Positions 16,475 to 27,750 are shown, counted from the stretch's first letter. The stretch is DNA of 36,127 nt from Rossellomorea aquimaris TF-12 (GCF_001648555.1 NZ_LQXM01000017.1:1-36127); one strand, 5' to 3'. Program-made: numbers and translations. Notes: generated by a model from the letters alone, not told the origin.

Positions 16475-16835
16475 CGATGATTTCTATTTCTACCAAAGCA
16501 TCCTTAGGCAGCCTTGCTACCTCTACACAGGAACGAGCTGGTTTATGTGTATGAAAATACTCTCCGTATACTTCATTAATTGTTCCAAAATCATTCATAT
16601 CTTTTATGAACACCGTTGCTTTTACTACTGTTTCTAAAGAAGCACCTGCTTCTGACAAGACAGCTTGAAGGTTACGAAACACTTGGTGCGTTTGCTCAGC
16701 TACATCGCCTTCAATCATTGTTCCTTCTGAAGTCAAAGGAATTTGTCCAGAGCTATAAAATAGATTATTGACAATCATACCTTGTGAATATGGTCCAATG
16801 GCGGCTGGTGCCTCATTAGTAGATACTACTCTCAT
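16461..16835 (-). CDS. ridA: RidA family reactive intermediate deaminase (YabJ)
   Basis: A 124-residue member of the RidA/YjgF/YER057c family, which hydrolyses reactive 2-aminoacrylate-type enamine/imine intermediates. The conserved [12 protein letters not shown] near the start, SGQIPL, the FIKDMNDF segment and the C-terminal [20 protein letters not shown] with the substrate-binding arginine are all present. GGGAGG precedes the ATG at 8 bases. It follows purR by 14 bases, as in B. subtilis, where YabJ was linked to PurR regulation. Confidence 0.97.
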   Translation of the reverse strand: MRVVSTNEAPAAIGPYSQGMIVNNLFYSSGQIPLTSEGTMIEGDVAEQTHQVFRNLQAVLSEAGASLETVVKATVFIKDMNDFGTINEVYGEYFHTHKPARSCVEVARLPKDALVEIEIIALVK

Positions 16836-16849
16836 ACTAAATGCCTCCC

Positions 16850-17686
16850 TTATGATAGGAAAGTTAGATTCGATTGAAAATAATTCCCCTCTGTTAATGA
16901 AATTTGCTTCGTTTTTTCATTTACATCTGATAATTTTAACAATGAAACATAATCGTCAACTAATCGTTCATCAACACTATTTGATTCAACTAATACTCCA
17001 ATTCCTGACAAGGTGGCTGAGAACTCCTCTAATAGGTTCTTCATACCATTAATGGTTCCTCCGGCTTTCATAAAGTCATCAACAACCAAGACCTTTGAGC
17101 CTTCTTTCAAGCTTCTCTTAGAAAGCACCATGGATTGAATTCTCTTTGATGAACCTGAAACATAGTTAATGCTAACGGTAGACCCTTCTGTCACCCGACT
17201 GTCTCTTCTAACAATAACAACCGGAACATTTAAGTATGAGGCAATGGCATTAGCAATTGGAATCCCTTTTGTAGCAACAGTCATAATGACATCTATGTCT
17301 TTCTCTGCAAAGGCTGAAGCTAATAGTTTGCCTACTTTTTTCATAAGTTGTGGGTTACCGAGTAAATCCGTCATAAATAAATAACCACCCGGCAACAGTC
17401 GATTTGAGTTCTCTAAATGACTATAAAGCTCACGAATCATGTCTTTTGCTTCATGACTGTTAACCTTTGGGATATATTTGACGCCTCCTGCTGCACCTGG
17501 AACCGTTTGAACCGTTCCGACTCCTCGTCCTTCAAATGTTTCTTTCACTATTGTTAGGTCTTCACTGATGGAAGACTTCGCAGAGCCATAGCGATCAGAA
17601 AAAAAAGTTAAAGGTACCAGTTGGTGGGGGCGTTCTAATAAGTAATGGGTCATATCAATCAATCGTTCACTACGTTTAAACTTCAC
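16850..17686 (-). CDS. purR: Purine operon repressor PurR
   Basis: The Bacillus-type PurR: an N-terminal winged helix domain (about 1-75, [19 protein letters not shown]) fused to a PRPP-binding phosphoribosyltransferase fold ([17 protein letters not shown] near 200). PRPP lowers its DNA binding. The protein is 278 residues; B. subtilis PurR has 285, so only the C-terminal tail is shorter. I start at GTG 17686, with AGGAGG at 8 bases; a TTG one codon earlier is possible. A PurR-operator-like inverted repeat spans the promoter area (17701-17744), suggesting autoregulation. Confidence 0.97.
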   Translation of the reverse strand: MKFKRSERLIDMTHYLLERPHQLVPLTFFSDRYGSAKSSISEDLTIVKETFEGRGVGTVQTVPGAAGGVKYIPKVNSHEAKDMIRELYSHLENSNRLLPGGYLFMTDLLGNPQLMKKVGKLLASAFAEKDIDVIMTVATKGIPIANAIASYLNVPVVIVRRDSRVTEGSTVSINYVSGSSKRIQSMVLSKRSLKEGSKVLVVDDFMKAGGTINGMKNLLEEFSATLSGIGVLVESNSVDERLVDDYVSLLKLSDVNEKTKQISLTEGNYFQSNLTFLS

Positions 17687-17700
17687 CAAACAAACCTCCT

Positions 17701-17744
17701 AAATCCGAATATTATAAGTAAATATATCATTAATATACGGATTT
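17701..17744. promoter_or_regulatory. PurBox pair (PurR operator) upstream of purR
   Basis: Two 14-base arms, AAATCCGAATATTA and its near-complement, are separated by exactly 16 bases. Each fits the PurBox consensus AWWWCCGAACWWT with one or two mismatches. Known PurBox pairs are inverted with 16-17 bases between them. A TATAAT -10 element lies inside on the minus strand, so binding would block purR transcription. Confidence 0.78.
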
Positions 17745-17756
17745 GAGCAAGAGGTC

Positions 17757-18611
17757 TTAATCTCCGAGCATTCGGACTGCAAATACTTGATCACAAAATC
17801 CTCTTAGCCCGTTATAAATACGATGAAGTCTTGATTCATATTGCACTAATCCATATACTGTTGGACCGCTGCCACTCATTAATACAGCATCTGCACCAAA
17901 GCGTTGCATTTGATCTTTAATTTGAGAAACCTCTGGATACATGTCTAGAGTAACGGACTCTAAAACATTTCCAAGGTTCGAACAAATTTCATTGTAATTA
18001 CGATTCTCAAGGGCGGAAACAACACCTCTTGTATTCGGGTGGGTAATATTGTTTAAATCTAAATTTTTATAAATATCTGCAGTCGATACTCCTATTGTAG
18101 GTTTAGCTAAAATAACCCAACAATTTGGAGGTGTAGGTAAATGTTGTATCTTTTCACCTCTACCTGTTGCTAACGCTGTACCACCATAAACGCAAAAAGA
18201 AACATCCGATCCGATTTCAGAGCCAAGTTCAGCAAGCTCATCTAAACTTAATCCTAAATCCCATAATCGATTGAGTCCTTTTAATGTAGCAGCTGCATCA
18301 CTGCTACCGCCTGCTAATCCTGCTGCAACTGGAATCACCTTATCGATCGAGATTGATACACCCTTTTTAATATCCATTCTCTCTTTCAACAACTGTGCAG
18401 CTTGATAGGCAAGGTTTCTTCCATCGTCCGGCACAAATCGATTATGCGATAGAATATTGATTCTGTCCTCGGAAAGGTTTGTAAGCTCAATTCTATCTGC
18501 TAAATCAATTGTCGTCATAACCATCTCAACTTCATGGTACCCATCTGGTCGTTTATGTAAAACATCAAGTGATAAGTTAATTTTTGCCGGCGCCTTCACT
18601 AATAACCTCAT
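17757..18611 (-). CDS. ispE: 4-diphosphocytidyl-2-C-methyl-D-erythritol kinase
   Basis: Fourth step of the non-mevalonate (MEP) isoprenoid pathway, an ATP-dependent GHMP kinase. The 284-residue protein has the catalytic Lys 10 in [11 protein letters not shown], the GHMP glycine loop [15 protein letters not shown] at about 94-108, catalytic Asp near 136 (GSDVSF), and the C-terminal [10 protein letters not shown] motif. AAGGTG precedes the ATG. It sits between sspF and purR as in B. subtilis. Confidence 0.97.
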   Translation of the reverse strand: MRLLVKAPAKINLSLDVLHKRPDGYHEVEMVMTTIDLADRIELTNLSEDRINILSHNRFVPDDGRNLAYQAAQLLKERMDIKKGVSISIDKVIPVAAGLAGGSSDAAATLKGLNRLWDLGLSLDELAELGSEIGSDVSFCVYGGTALATGRGEKIQHLPTPPNCWVILAKPTIGVSTADIYKNLDLNNITHPNTRGVVSALENRNYNEICSNLGNVLESVTLDMYPEVSQIKDQMQRFGADAVLMSGSGPTVYGLVQYESRLHRIYNGLRGFCDQVFAVRMLGD

Positions 18612-18652
18612 ATCATCACCTTCTTACCAATACTCTTAATTATCATTATTGT

Positions 18653-18680
18653 ATCATACACTCATTATTGAAAGTGCAAA
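18653..18680 (-). promoter_or_regulatory. Candidate SigA promoter of ispE
   Basis: TTTGCA - 16 bases - TATGAT on the minus strand, about 40 bases before the ispE start. The -10 box is good; the -35 and spacing are only moderate. Confidence 0.45.
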
Positions 18681-18751
18681 CTTCTAAACATACTCATATA
18701 AGTAAGTTATTTTATCACGTAATAAAACGATATGGAAGTTAATTTATAAAC

Positions 18752-18780
18752 AAAAAGCCGCCTTAAAAATCTTTAAGGCG
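18752..18780 (-). terminator. Terminator of sspF
   Basis: A 9-bp stem (CGCCTTAAA / TTTAAGGCG) with a 4-base loop is followed on the minus strand by GCTTTTTG. It lies 55 bases after the sspF stop. Confidence 0.85.
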
Positions 18781-18835
18781 ACTCTTCAAATGGTACGTAT
18801 AAAAGGTGCAAACTTAGACATGAAAAGAAAAGTAT

Positions 18836-19012
18836 TTACCTCTGTTGATTAGAAAGCTGCTGACTGGCACGTTCAATGGCTCTCTTTACCATATTCCCTG
18901 CATCCTTGGAAGTAATGCCTCCCCAACCATCTTTCTGAACAACTTCGTAAAATCCTAATTCCTGAGCAAGTTCTGTTTTTAACTGTTCAGACATCATACT
19001 TCTTTTACTCAT
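18836..19012 (-). CDS. sspF: Small acid-soluble spore protein SspF (alpha/beta type)
   Basis: A 58-residue gene not long enough for a standard open-frame cutoff. The product starts [20 protein letters not shown] and contains [12 protein letters not shown] and the helix [11 protein letters not shown], the two conserved parts of alpha/beta-type small acid-soluble spore proteins. These coat and protect spore DNA. B. subtilis SspF has 61 residues with the same motifs, and sits at the same place between veg and ispE. AAAGGAGG lies 7 bases before the ATG. A SigmaG promoter is expected; I see no clear consensus upstream. Confidence 0.95.
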   Translation of the reverse strand: MSKRSMMSEQLKTELAQELGFYEVVQKDGWGGITSKDAGNMVKRAIERASQQLSNQQR

Positions 19013-19145
19013 CGTATACCTCCTTTAGATGTACCACATGTTTACTATATGTATTTTCGTACAAAATCTTACGAGGGGGTAAGCACCTCAATTACCAAAG
19101 TAAGTAAAGGGAAATTGGGGTACACTTTAGTTATTTAAGGCAAAT

Positions 19146-19175
19146 AAAAAAGCAGCAAACATATTGTCTACTGCT
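19146..19175 (-). terminator. Terminator of veg
   Basis: An 11-bp stem with two wobble pairs (AGCAGTAGACA / TGTTTGCTGCT) is followed on the minus strand by a T run. The veg stop codon lies at its edge. Confidence 0.8.
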
Positions 19176-19437
19176 GGCTAAAGATGATACTTCCTGTTGC
19201 TTCATCATAAAATGTTAATTGAACTGTCTCAGTGAGAACATCTGCATAGCTGTAAGAAACTCGTTCGAACGCATTCTCTTCTTGATCCAGTTGAACAACG
19301 AATACAGAAGGATACGTTTCGGCTAGAACGCCTGAACGTTCAATTGTTTTTCGACGTCCACCGTTTGCTTTAAGCATTAAACGTTTCCCTAGATTAGAAT
19401 CAAGGGATCTTTTAATGTCGGCTAATGTTTTTGGCAT
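19168..19437 (-). CDS. veg: Veg protein, biofilm-related regulator
   Basis: An 89-residue protein matching Veg ([20 protein letters not shown] start, close in length to the 86 residues of B. subtilis). Veg is abundant, highly transcribed and conserved. In B. subtilis it was reported to stimulate biofilm matrix genes by countering SinR. The biochemical mechanism is not known. GAGGTGG lies 7 bases before the ATG. Two tandem SigA promoters lie upstream, as in B. subtilis. Confidence 0.96.
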   Translation of the reverse strand: MPKTLADIKRSLDSNLGKRLMLKANGGRRKTIERSGVLAETYPSVFVVQLDQEENAFERVSYSYADVLTETVQLTFYDEATGSIIFSQQ

Positions 19438-19461
19438 TTCGCTTCCACCTCACTGTAGAGA

Positions 19462-19490
19462 ATTATAACACAATATGTAATTTTAGTCAA
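19462..19490 (-). promoter_or_regulatory. SigA promoter of veg, proximal
   Basis: TTGACT - 17 bases - TATAAT on the minus strand, about 25 bases before the veg start. Eleven of twelve consensus positions match. Confidence 0.9.
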
Positions 19491-19501
19491 ATAAATTTAT
19501 T

Positions 19502-19531
19502 ATTTTAACAAGAAAAATGAATACATGTCAA
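19502..19531 (-). promoter_or_regulatory. SigA promoter of veg, distal
   Basis: TTGACA - 18 bases - TAAAAT on the minus strand, about 40 bases upstream of the proximal one. Tandem veg promoters are known in B. subtilis. Confidence 0.72.
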
Positions 19532-19763
19532 TATATTTTATTCAACAAAAAATACGTTTTTTCTACAACCCTACTTTTCCCCAATCATTGAAAAATTATG
19601 TAAGTTTGTTCACAATAGCGTACACTTAAGGTTTTGAAGTGAATTTTCAAGGGTCATTCTATACTTATATGAAGGACTGTCGGGATATATTCATTTTAAA
19701 TTTTGATACTTTAGGATTATGTCCAGTTTTCTGTTTTTATAATTTATCCATGTTGAAAACACG

Positions 19764-19802
19764 AAAAAAACCTTACACTTTTTAAAAAATTTGCAAGGTT
19801 TT
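19764..19802 (-). terminator. Terminator of yabG
   Basis: A 10-bp stem (AAACCTTGCA / TGTAAGGTTT, one wobble) around an A/T loop is followed by a T run on the minus strand, 23 bases after the yabG stop. Confidence 0.8.
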
Positions 19803-19824
19803 CATTGTTCATGTCGAATATTCC

Positions 19825-20703
19825 CTATTCTTCTTCGACTATTTTATAAGGCATCCCAGTCCGTAGCACTCCTTTTGTTTCTAACCCACCAAGCCCTTTG
19901 TCTCCAGTTATAGTATTACGAATGACATCCCACACATTCACAGAATCTTTAAATGCTGTAAAACTAACCTTGGCTACTATATACACCGGATCTAAAGCAT
20001 GAATATTAACCCTTGATGGTGAACTGGCAAAATTAGCACCCGAGTGAATAAGGGATTCAAAATGGGACTGACAGGCTCCCGCAAAGATCACAAGTTGATC
20101 TAAATGAGGCACTTTCTTTCTTGCCTCCCTAACTGCCTGCACAAAATATTTTGTGTGTCGATAGGCATTTATATCAGACTTTTTTCCTTTTGCCTTTGAA
20201 TAGGCATCATGACCTGTAATAACAATTATATTAGGTCTGTATTTATCAATAAGTCCCCCGATTTGTTCAGGCATTTCTTTTTCATTACAATGAATACCTT
20301 TTACAGGGACACCAATTTTCTCATATAAATCTAAACATTTTCTTAAATAGCTGGGATCTCCATCAAGATGAAGAACTTTCCCCGGAATCTGGAAATAGTT
20401 AAACTCGTCACGATAAGCATTTGTTACCTTGTATTCTTGCTTATGTTTAAGTAGTTCTATATCCTGCCTAAAGAGATCAAGAGACTGCTTTTCTTTTGAG
20501 CGAAACTCTTGGTTAATATAATCCTGCTCTCTAGGATCCATTTTCTTCAAATCCTGAAAAGGAGCATCCGCTATTAATCGAAAATCCTCACCATACAGTA
20601 TCGCCGTTTTTTGACCATCAATCATTCGGATATCAATTACCCTAAACAAGATATCACACTGATATGATAGACGACCTACCACGTCATTGATTTCGATATT
20701 CAC
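19825..20703 (-). CDS. yabG: Sporulation-specific protease YabG
   Basis: A coat-associated cysteine-type protease that in B. subtilis is made under SigmaK and processes SpoIVA, SafA and other coat proteins. The 292-residue product has TGHDAYSK with His at about 165 and FAGACQSHFE with Cys at about 211. This spacing resembles a caspase-like His/Cys dyad, which is my inference. I start at GTG 20703, because GGGAG lies 8 bases upstream; the ATG five codons earlier includes that site and lacks its own. It stands alone with its own terminator. Confidence 0.94.
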   Translation of the reverse strand: MNIEINDVVGRLSYQCDILFRVIDIRMIDGQKTAILYGEDFRLIADAPFQDLKKMDPREQDYINQEFRSKEKQSLDLFRQDIELLKHKQEYKVTNAYRDEFNYFQIPGKVLHLDGDPSYLRKCLDLYEKIGVPVKGIHCNEKEMPEQIGGLIDKYRPNIIVITGHDAYSKAKGKKSDINAYRHTKYFVQAVREARKKVPHLDQLVIFAGACQSHFESLIHSGANFASSPSRVNIHALDPVYIVAKVSFTAFKDSVNVWDVIRNTITGDKGLGGLETKGVLRTGMPYKIVEEE

Positions 20704-20880
20704 ATCAGTCACTCCCATGGACTAAACATTCGTAATAAGGGGAAAAAGAAAAAAGCAAATAAGCTGAGTCTAGAGTCGACCAACGAAAAGACCCTAATAA
20801 CCATCCTTCTCAACAACATTCCTTTCATCAATTACGTTACTATACCCTGTGATAACCTATGCATCCTTGATTGAATAGGT

Positions 20881-20966
20881 GTCTAGAAAAGCGGAACCGA
20901 CTGATTTGGCCCGACAAGCATAAGTTCAAGGGGCCTCAGAAGGCGCTCTATGCCTTCTAGGTCCAT
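20881..20966. repeat. GC-rich repeat-like block with hairpin
   Basis: A locally GC-rich block starts AAAAGCGGAACCGA, contains GGCCCGACAAGCATAAG, and ends in a perfect 7-bp hairpin AGAAGGC / GCCTTCT (20938-20958). The GCCCGACAAGC motif resembles a dispersed repeat I associate with Bacillaceae genomes. Only one copy is present here, so this is from memory, not demonstrated. Confidence 0.45.
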
Positions 20967-21089
20967 TTATCTTATAATTAGGTGATCTACACAGTCTCAG
21001 TACCCCTTAAGGGAAATACTGCACCTCTCTACTGCAATCAACCACACATTTCTTGTTGTTAAATAGCCAAAAGGTTTCAAATAAAACCA

Positions 21090-21133
21090 TAAAAAAATGA
21101 CTATGCGCTTCATACGCATAGTCATTTTTTTAT
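21090..21133. terminator. Bidirectional terminator after rsmA
   Basis: A perfect 10-bp GC-containing stem (TGACTATGCG and complement) flanked by A6 and T6 on either side, so it can act on both strands. On the minus strand it ends rnmV-rsmA five bases after the stop codon. Confidence 0.93.
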
Positions 21134-21137
21134 GTTC

Positions 21138-22572
<1,435 letters not shown>

Positions 22573-22589
22573 AATTCCTCCAAGAAACT

Positions 22590-22618
22590 TGAAACATTTT
22601 ATTGTTTATTTTCGTCTA
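22590..22618 (+). promoter_or_regulatory. ECF-sigma-type promoter, antisense to yabE
   Basis: On the plus strand TGAAAC - 17 bases - CGTCTA matches the ECF sigma (SigX/SigM/SigW) pattern of an AAC -35 and a CGTC/CGTA -10. It lies between rnmV and yabE and points into yabE from its 3' end. B. subtilis yabE is reported to be controlled by a SigX/SigM-dependent antisense RNA from just this position. Confidence 0.65.
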
Positions 22619-22666
22619 ATAAGTAACAGTCTCACACATATAGTATAACGGTTTTCTCCAGTAATT

Positions 22667-22692
22667 AAAAAAAAGCAGGATAACTCCCTGCT
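22667..22692 (-). terminator. Terminator of yabE
   Basis: A 6-7-bp stem (GAGCAGG / CCTGCTT) is followed on the minus strand by eight T, one base after the stop codon. Read on plus the stem lacks a T run, so an antisense transcript could pass through. Confidence 0.87.
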
Positions 22693-22693
22693 C

Positions 22694-23923
22694 TTAATTC
22701 AATATCTTTATTTTAATGGTTTTTCTGCCCCAACGATAGGCATCTGACTTAGTTGGGAAGAATACATCAATTTTATTTCCTTTAATAGCTCCCCCAGTAT
22801 CTGCCGCTACTGCATATCCATATCCTTCTACATACACCTTTGTACCTAGCGGGATAACGGACGGGTCCACTGCGATAACCTTCAAGTTCGGGTTAGCTTT
22901 TAAATTTAAACCTGTTGCTGTATACCCGGAGCAGCCATTACAAAATGCAGTGTAAGCCGTAGAGCTAACATAGAACTCTCTGCCTCCACTTGGCGCTGCT
23001 GAGACTGAAGATGAAGCAGATGAAGAACTTCCACGTGATACTTGCGCCACTAAAACCTTCGTTCCTACATTTACAATTTTATTTTGGCTTTCTTTTACTG
23101 TTTTTTCACTAATTAATTTTCTGGATACTTCCTTACCGTTTTCTTTCACAACTTCATATTTCTTTTCGACTAAACCTTTTTTACCCTCTTGGACTACTTT
23201 TTCTTTCCCTTTGGATAGTTTTGAGTCTTTTTGTGAAACGACGGTATAATCTGTTGTCTCTTCCACTACATCGGTGACTTTTTCAACTCGAACGACATTT
23301 ACGACATCATTAGCTTTCACTACTTTGTCTAAACTTGGTTCAACACGGTCAGTATTCTTTAGTGTAATTCCTTGTTGCTTTAAAAAGTCAGCGACCGTAG
23401 TCGAAGTAGACCATACCTTTTTCTGTTTCCCACCATCTACTAGTTTAAGTGGAAATGCGGTATTAATCGTAATCTTCATATTCCCAGTAATCTTGTTCGA
23501 TAGGGCGGGTTGCACCTTATCATGTTCCCCTAATTCCACTTCTGTTTCAGAAAGTAGTTCTCCGACAGTATCAGCAGTCGTCCAAACCTTTTTCTTCTGA
23601 TCTCCTACTAATACTTCTACCTGTTTTGCCGGTTCCCAAACAATTTTCATATTATTTGAGACCTTCGTTGTACCCGAGGGATACAAATAGTCTTCTGAGC
23701 GGGTTGAAATCTCTAATTCTTTTAATATATCTTGAATTGTTTCTGCTTTTGTTCTAATCTCTTTTTGCTCGCCGTCGATAGTCAATGCTACAGTGTTTCT
23801 AGATCCTTCATAAAAAAGAATTCCAAATGCAACTGCAGATGTTACTAATATTCCAATCGTAACAATCCATTTCCTTCGACTCAAAGACTTGGAAAACAGG
23901 CTTTTCATGTTTTTAGGCTTCAT
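22694..23923 (-). CDS. yabE: YabE, cell wall hydrolase-like protein (DUF348, G5, 3D domains)
   Basis: An exported protein of 409 residues related to resuscitation-promoting factor-like muralytic proteins. An N-terminal membrane anchor or signal (about 18-37, WIVTIGILVTSAVAFGILF) follows basic residues. Three DUF348 repeats (each with a VWTTADTV-like motif) span about 45-220, then a G5 domain (about 225-290), a serine-rich linker, and the C-terminal 3D domain (STAYTAFCNGCSGYTATG, AVDPSVIPLGTKVY, AADTGGAIKGNKIDV) with the three aspartates. GGAGG lies 8 bases before the ATG. A perfect SigA promoter precedes it and an antisense ECF-type promoter lies beyond its 3' end. Confidence 0.96.
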   Translation of the reverse strand: MKPKNMKSLFSKSLSRRKWIVTIGILVTSAVAFGILFYEGSRNTVALTIDGEQKEIRTKAETIQDILKELEISTRSEDYLYPSGTTKVSNNMKIVWEPAKQVEVLVGDQKKKVWTTADTVGELLSETEVELGEHDKVQPALSNKITGNMKITINTAFPLKLVDGGKQKKVWSTSTTVADFLKQQGITLKNTDRVEPSLDKVVKANDVVNVVRVEKVTDVVEETTDYTVVSQKDSKLSKGKEKVVQEGKKGLVEKKYEVVKENGKEVSRKLISEKTVKESQNKIVNVGTKVLVAQVSRGSSSSASSSVSAAPSGGREFYVSSTAYTAFCNGCSGYTATGLNLKANPNLKVIAVDPSVIPLGTKVYVEGYGYAVAADTGGAIKGNKIDVFFPTKSDAYRWGRKTIKIKILN

Positions 23924-23949
23924 GAAAAACGCCTCCTTTTCTCGGAGTG

Positions 23950-23978
23950 ATTATAAAGAGTATTCCAGCGACTGTCAA
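23950..23978 (-). promoter_or_regulatory. Consensus SigA promoter of yabE
   Basis: TTGACA - 17 bases - TATAAT on the minus strand, a full match at both boxes, 26 bases before the yabE start. Confidence 0.93.
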
Positions 23979-24173
23979 CCCTTACTTCTTTTTTCTTAAT
24001 CTAGCAAAATATTGAAAACCAGGGAACATAAAACATATTATGCATAAAAACAAAGAAAAAGGAAAGGGAGAGTTATCGACATGGTTATCCTATGAAAGCA
24101 GAAAGTCATGTAGAACTTTTTGTTTTCATAAAAAAATCGGACAAGCTCTCTCAATTCTCGACAAAATCCCTTA

Positions 24174-24941
24174 TCAGTTTATGTTGAATAATTTTTTTGC
24201 ATTATCTGTTGTAATTTTTCCAACCTCTTCAATAGTCATTTCTTTTAGGTCTGCAATTTGTTCAGCTACTAATTTGACGTAAGCTGGCTCATTTCTTTTC
24301 CCTCTATTAGGATGAGGTGCTAGATAAGGACAATCCGTTTCAATTAATAGCTTCTCAATGGGAATGTCTTTAGCTACCTCTTTTGGTTTTACGGCATTTT
24401 TAAATGTTACTGGGCCCCCAAGGGAGATATAAAAATTCATTTCTACACATTCCTGAGCAATTTCAGAACTTCCGCTAAAGCAATGCATAATTCCCCCAAC
24501 TTCTTCTGCTCCTTCTTCTCTAAGAATATCAACGATATCTTGAGTAGCTTCACGATTATGAATAATAATAGGGAGTTTAACTTTTTTTGCTAGATGAATT
24601 TGCTTTTTAAATACTTCTTTTTGAACTTCTTTTGGAGACTTATCCCAATGATAATCTAGTCCCATTTCTCCTAGTGCTACCACTTTAGGGTGAGAAGCGA
24701 GCTCTTCTATCCAGATTAAATCTTCGTCTGTCATATCGATTGCATCCACTGGGTGCCAACCTACACTCGCATATAAAAACTCATATTGTTCAACAAGCTC
24801 CATTGCCCTGGTAATGGTAGGTCGATCGAAACCAACTACAACCATGTTTTCAACTCCAGCTTCTTTTGCTCTTGACATAACCTCCTCTAAGTCCTCATTA
24901 AATTGTTCAGCATTTAAATGAACGTGTGTATCGAATAACAT
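24174..24941 (-). CDS. tatD: TatD family metal-dependent hydrolase (YabD)
   Basis: A 255-residue TIM-barrel deoxyribonuclease/hydrolase of the TatD family. The metal ligands and motifs are complete: FDTHVHL (His 6 and 8), GEMGLDYHW (Glu 92), HNREA (His 128), MHCFSGS (His 153) and ETDCPYLAP (Asp 203). Homologs have DNase activity in DNA repair or degradation; the cellular role in Bacillus is not settled. AAGGAG lies 10 bases before the ATG. It follows metG, as in B. subtilis, but after a terminator and a 343-base spacer. Confidence 0.96.
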   Translation of the reverse strand: MLFDTHVHLNAEQFNEDLEEVMSRAKEAGVENMVVVGFDRPTITRAMELVEQYEFLYASVGWHPVDAIDMTDEDLIWIEELASHPKVVALGEMGLDYHWDKSPKEVQKEVFKKQIHLAKKVKLPIIIHNREATQDIVDILREEGAEEVGGIMHCFSGSSEIAQECVEMNFYISLGGPVTFKNAVKPKEVAKDIPIEKLLIETDCPYLAPHPNRGKRNEPAYVKLVAEQIADLKEMTIEEVGKITTDNAKKLFNIN

Positions 24942-25240
24942 TTATGACACTCCTTGTAATCGAGATTAGTTTATTATAAAAGTGGATGACAAGCATCACA
25001 GTAGCATGACATTTACATTACAAATTTTGGATACAAAGGAGAAATTTAATCTGTCCATTTAGTAAGGACTTGTCCAACTCTCTCCTCTATCATTATGTTC
25101 AATCTTTATTTATTGTATAGACTTCTGGCTGAATTCGAAAATATTTTGTTTCTCTCATTTATATTTGTTATATATAAATAATATAAACACTTATTGAAAC
25201 TCTACGAAACGAAAATATTACTATCTTAGAATAACAAACC

Positions 25241-25277
25241 AAAAAAAAGGATGTTCCACGTGGAACATCCTTTTTTT
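25241..25277. terminator. Bidirectional terminator after metG
   Basis: A perfect palindromic stem of 11 bp is flanked by A8 and T7, so it can work on both strands. On the minus strand it begins eight bases after the metG stop. Its core is the parS-like palindrome described separately. Confidence 0.92.
25252..25267. promoter_or_regulatory. parS: parS-like ParB/Spo0J binding site
   Basis: TGTTCCACGTGGAACA is a perfect 16-bp palindrome that differs from the B. subtilis parS consensus (TGTTNCACGTGAAACA) at only one position, and equals the form known from Pseudomonas-type parS sites. The location near the origin and next to metG also fits: I recall a B. subtilis parS in the metS region. The site is embedded in the metG terminator stem. 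Confidence 0.75.
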
Positions 25278-25284
25278 ACGATTT

Positions 25285-27267
<1,983 letters not shown>

Positions 27268-27390
27268 TCATTCATTGCCCCCATAAAAAAAACGAATAAG
27301 TCGAATGGTCTATGGTGACTTTTTATTATGTAAATGAGTGATTCGATTAGATATAGCCTTACCTATCATCTTAACCTCTTATCTCATCAA

Positions 27391-27419
27391 AATATACCTA
27401 AAATAAAGTGATTCTGCAA
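27391..27419 (-). promoter_or_regulatory. Candidate SigA promoter of metG
   Basis: TTGCAG - 17 bases - TATATT on the minus strand, about 145 bases before the metG start. Boxes are 4 of 6 and 5 of 6 with ideal spacing. Confidence 0.6.
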
Positions 27420-27443
27420 CTAAACGACGTAAAATTAGACTTT

Positions 27444-27511
27444 TGTCGAATATCTCTGTATTTTTTGTCTAAATTTGTCGAACTCGTATAAAAAATAAAG
27501 ATTATTCGACA
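27444..27511. promoter_or_regulatory. Three Spo0A-box matches upstream of the metG promoter
   Basis: TGTCGAA occurs at 27444-27450 and 27476-27482 on plus, and at 27505-27511 on minus (as TTCGACA). All three match the core 0A box TGNCGAA and extend to TTGTCGAA. Spacing is about 30-32 bases, close to three helical turns. They lie 25-92 bases upstream of the candidate metG -35 box and 130-200 bases upstream of the abrB promoter. Confidence 0.6.
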
Positions 27512-27641
27512 ATATTAGACACGGATTTCTTTTTATACAATAATATTTAATTGGTAATACAATAATTTACAATATATAATAAACCTTATTATATCAGTGC
27601 TCAGTTATCCATTTTTTCTTAATAATTTACAAATATAATTA

Positions 27642-27670
27642 TTGACGATATTCCAATTCGTTGGTATGAT
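27642..27670 (+). promoter_or_regulatory. SigA promoter of abrB
   Basis: TTGACG - 17 bases - TATGAT on plus, about 80 bases before abrB. Ten of twelve consensus positions match with ideal spacing. Confidence 0.87.
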
Positions 27671-27687
27671 AGTAGCAACAAAAGAAA

Positions 27688-27706
27688 TTTGTCGAATCTT
27701 GACGAA
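27688..27706 (+). promoter_or_regulatory. Tandem Spo0A boxes repressing abrB
   Basis: TTTGTCGAAT followed by TTGACGAA places two 0A boxes about 11 bases apart, 18 to 36 bases downstream of the -10 box. The arrangement matches the two boxes known downstream of the B. subtilis abrB promoter, through which Spo0A~P represses abrB. Confidence 0.9.
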
Positions 27707-27750
27707 CTAGAGAGAGAAAATAAATAATATAATTTGGAGGAGTTTTTCAA

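Larger units (their letters stand above)
19438..19824. other. Spacer between yabG and veg
   Basis: This 387-base AT-rich spacer contains the two veg promoters (19462-19531) and the yabG terminator (19764-19802). In the roughly 230 bases between them I see no gene or clear structure. Confidence 0.7.
20704..21137. other. Spacer between rsmA and yabG
   Basis: A 434-base stretch without a gene. It holds the rsmA terminator (21090-21133), a GC-richer repeat-like block (20881-20966), and presumably the yabG promoter, of which I see no clear SigmaK consensus. Confidence 0.65.
24942..25284. other. Spacer between metG and tatD
   Basis: A 343-base, very AT-rich spacer. Apart from the metG terminator with its parS-like core (25241-25277) I see no gene and no strong promoter, although a tatD promoter is expected. 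Confidence 0.6.

Noticed and set aside
19019..19085. A SigmaG promoter for sspF
   Set aside because: CATATAG-like and GTAAG-like pieces exist but spacing and sequence do not fit the consensus well enough to annotate.
23025..23044. A second CACGTG-centred site in yabE resembling parS
   Set aside because: Only about 12 of 16 parS positions match and it is explained by coding sequence.
24040..24282. An 80-codon plus-strand frame overlapping the tatD 3' end
   Set aside because: No ribosome binding site; about half of it is antisense to conserved tatD codons.
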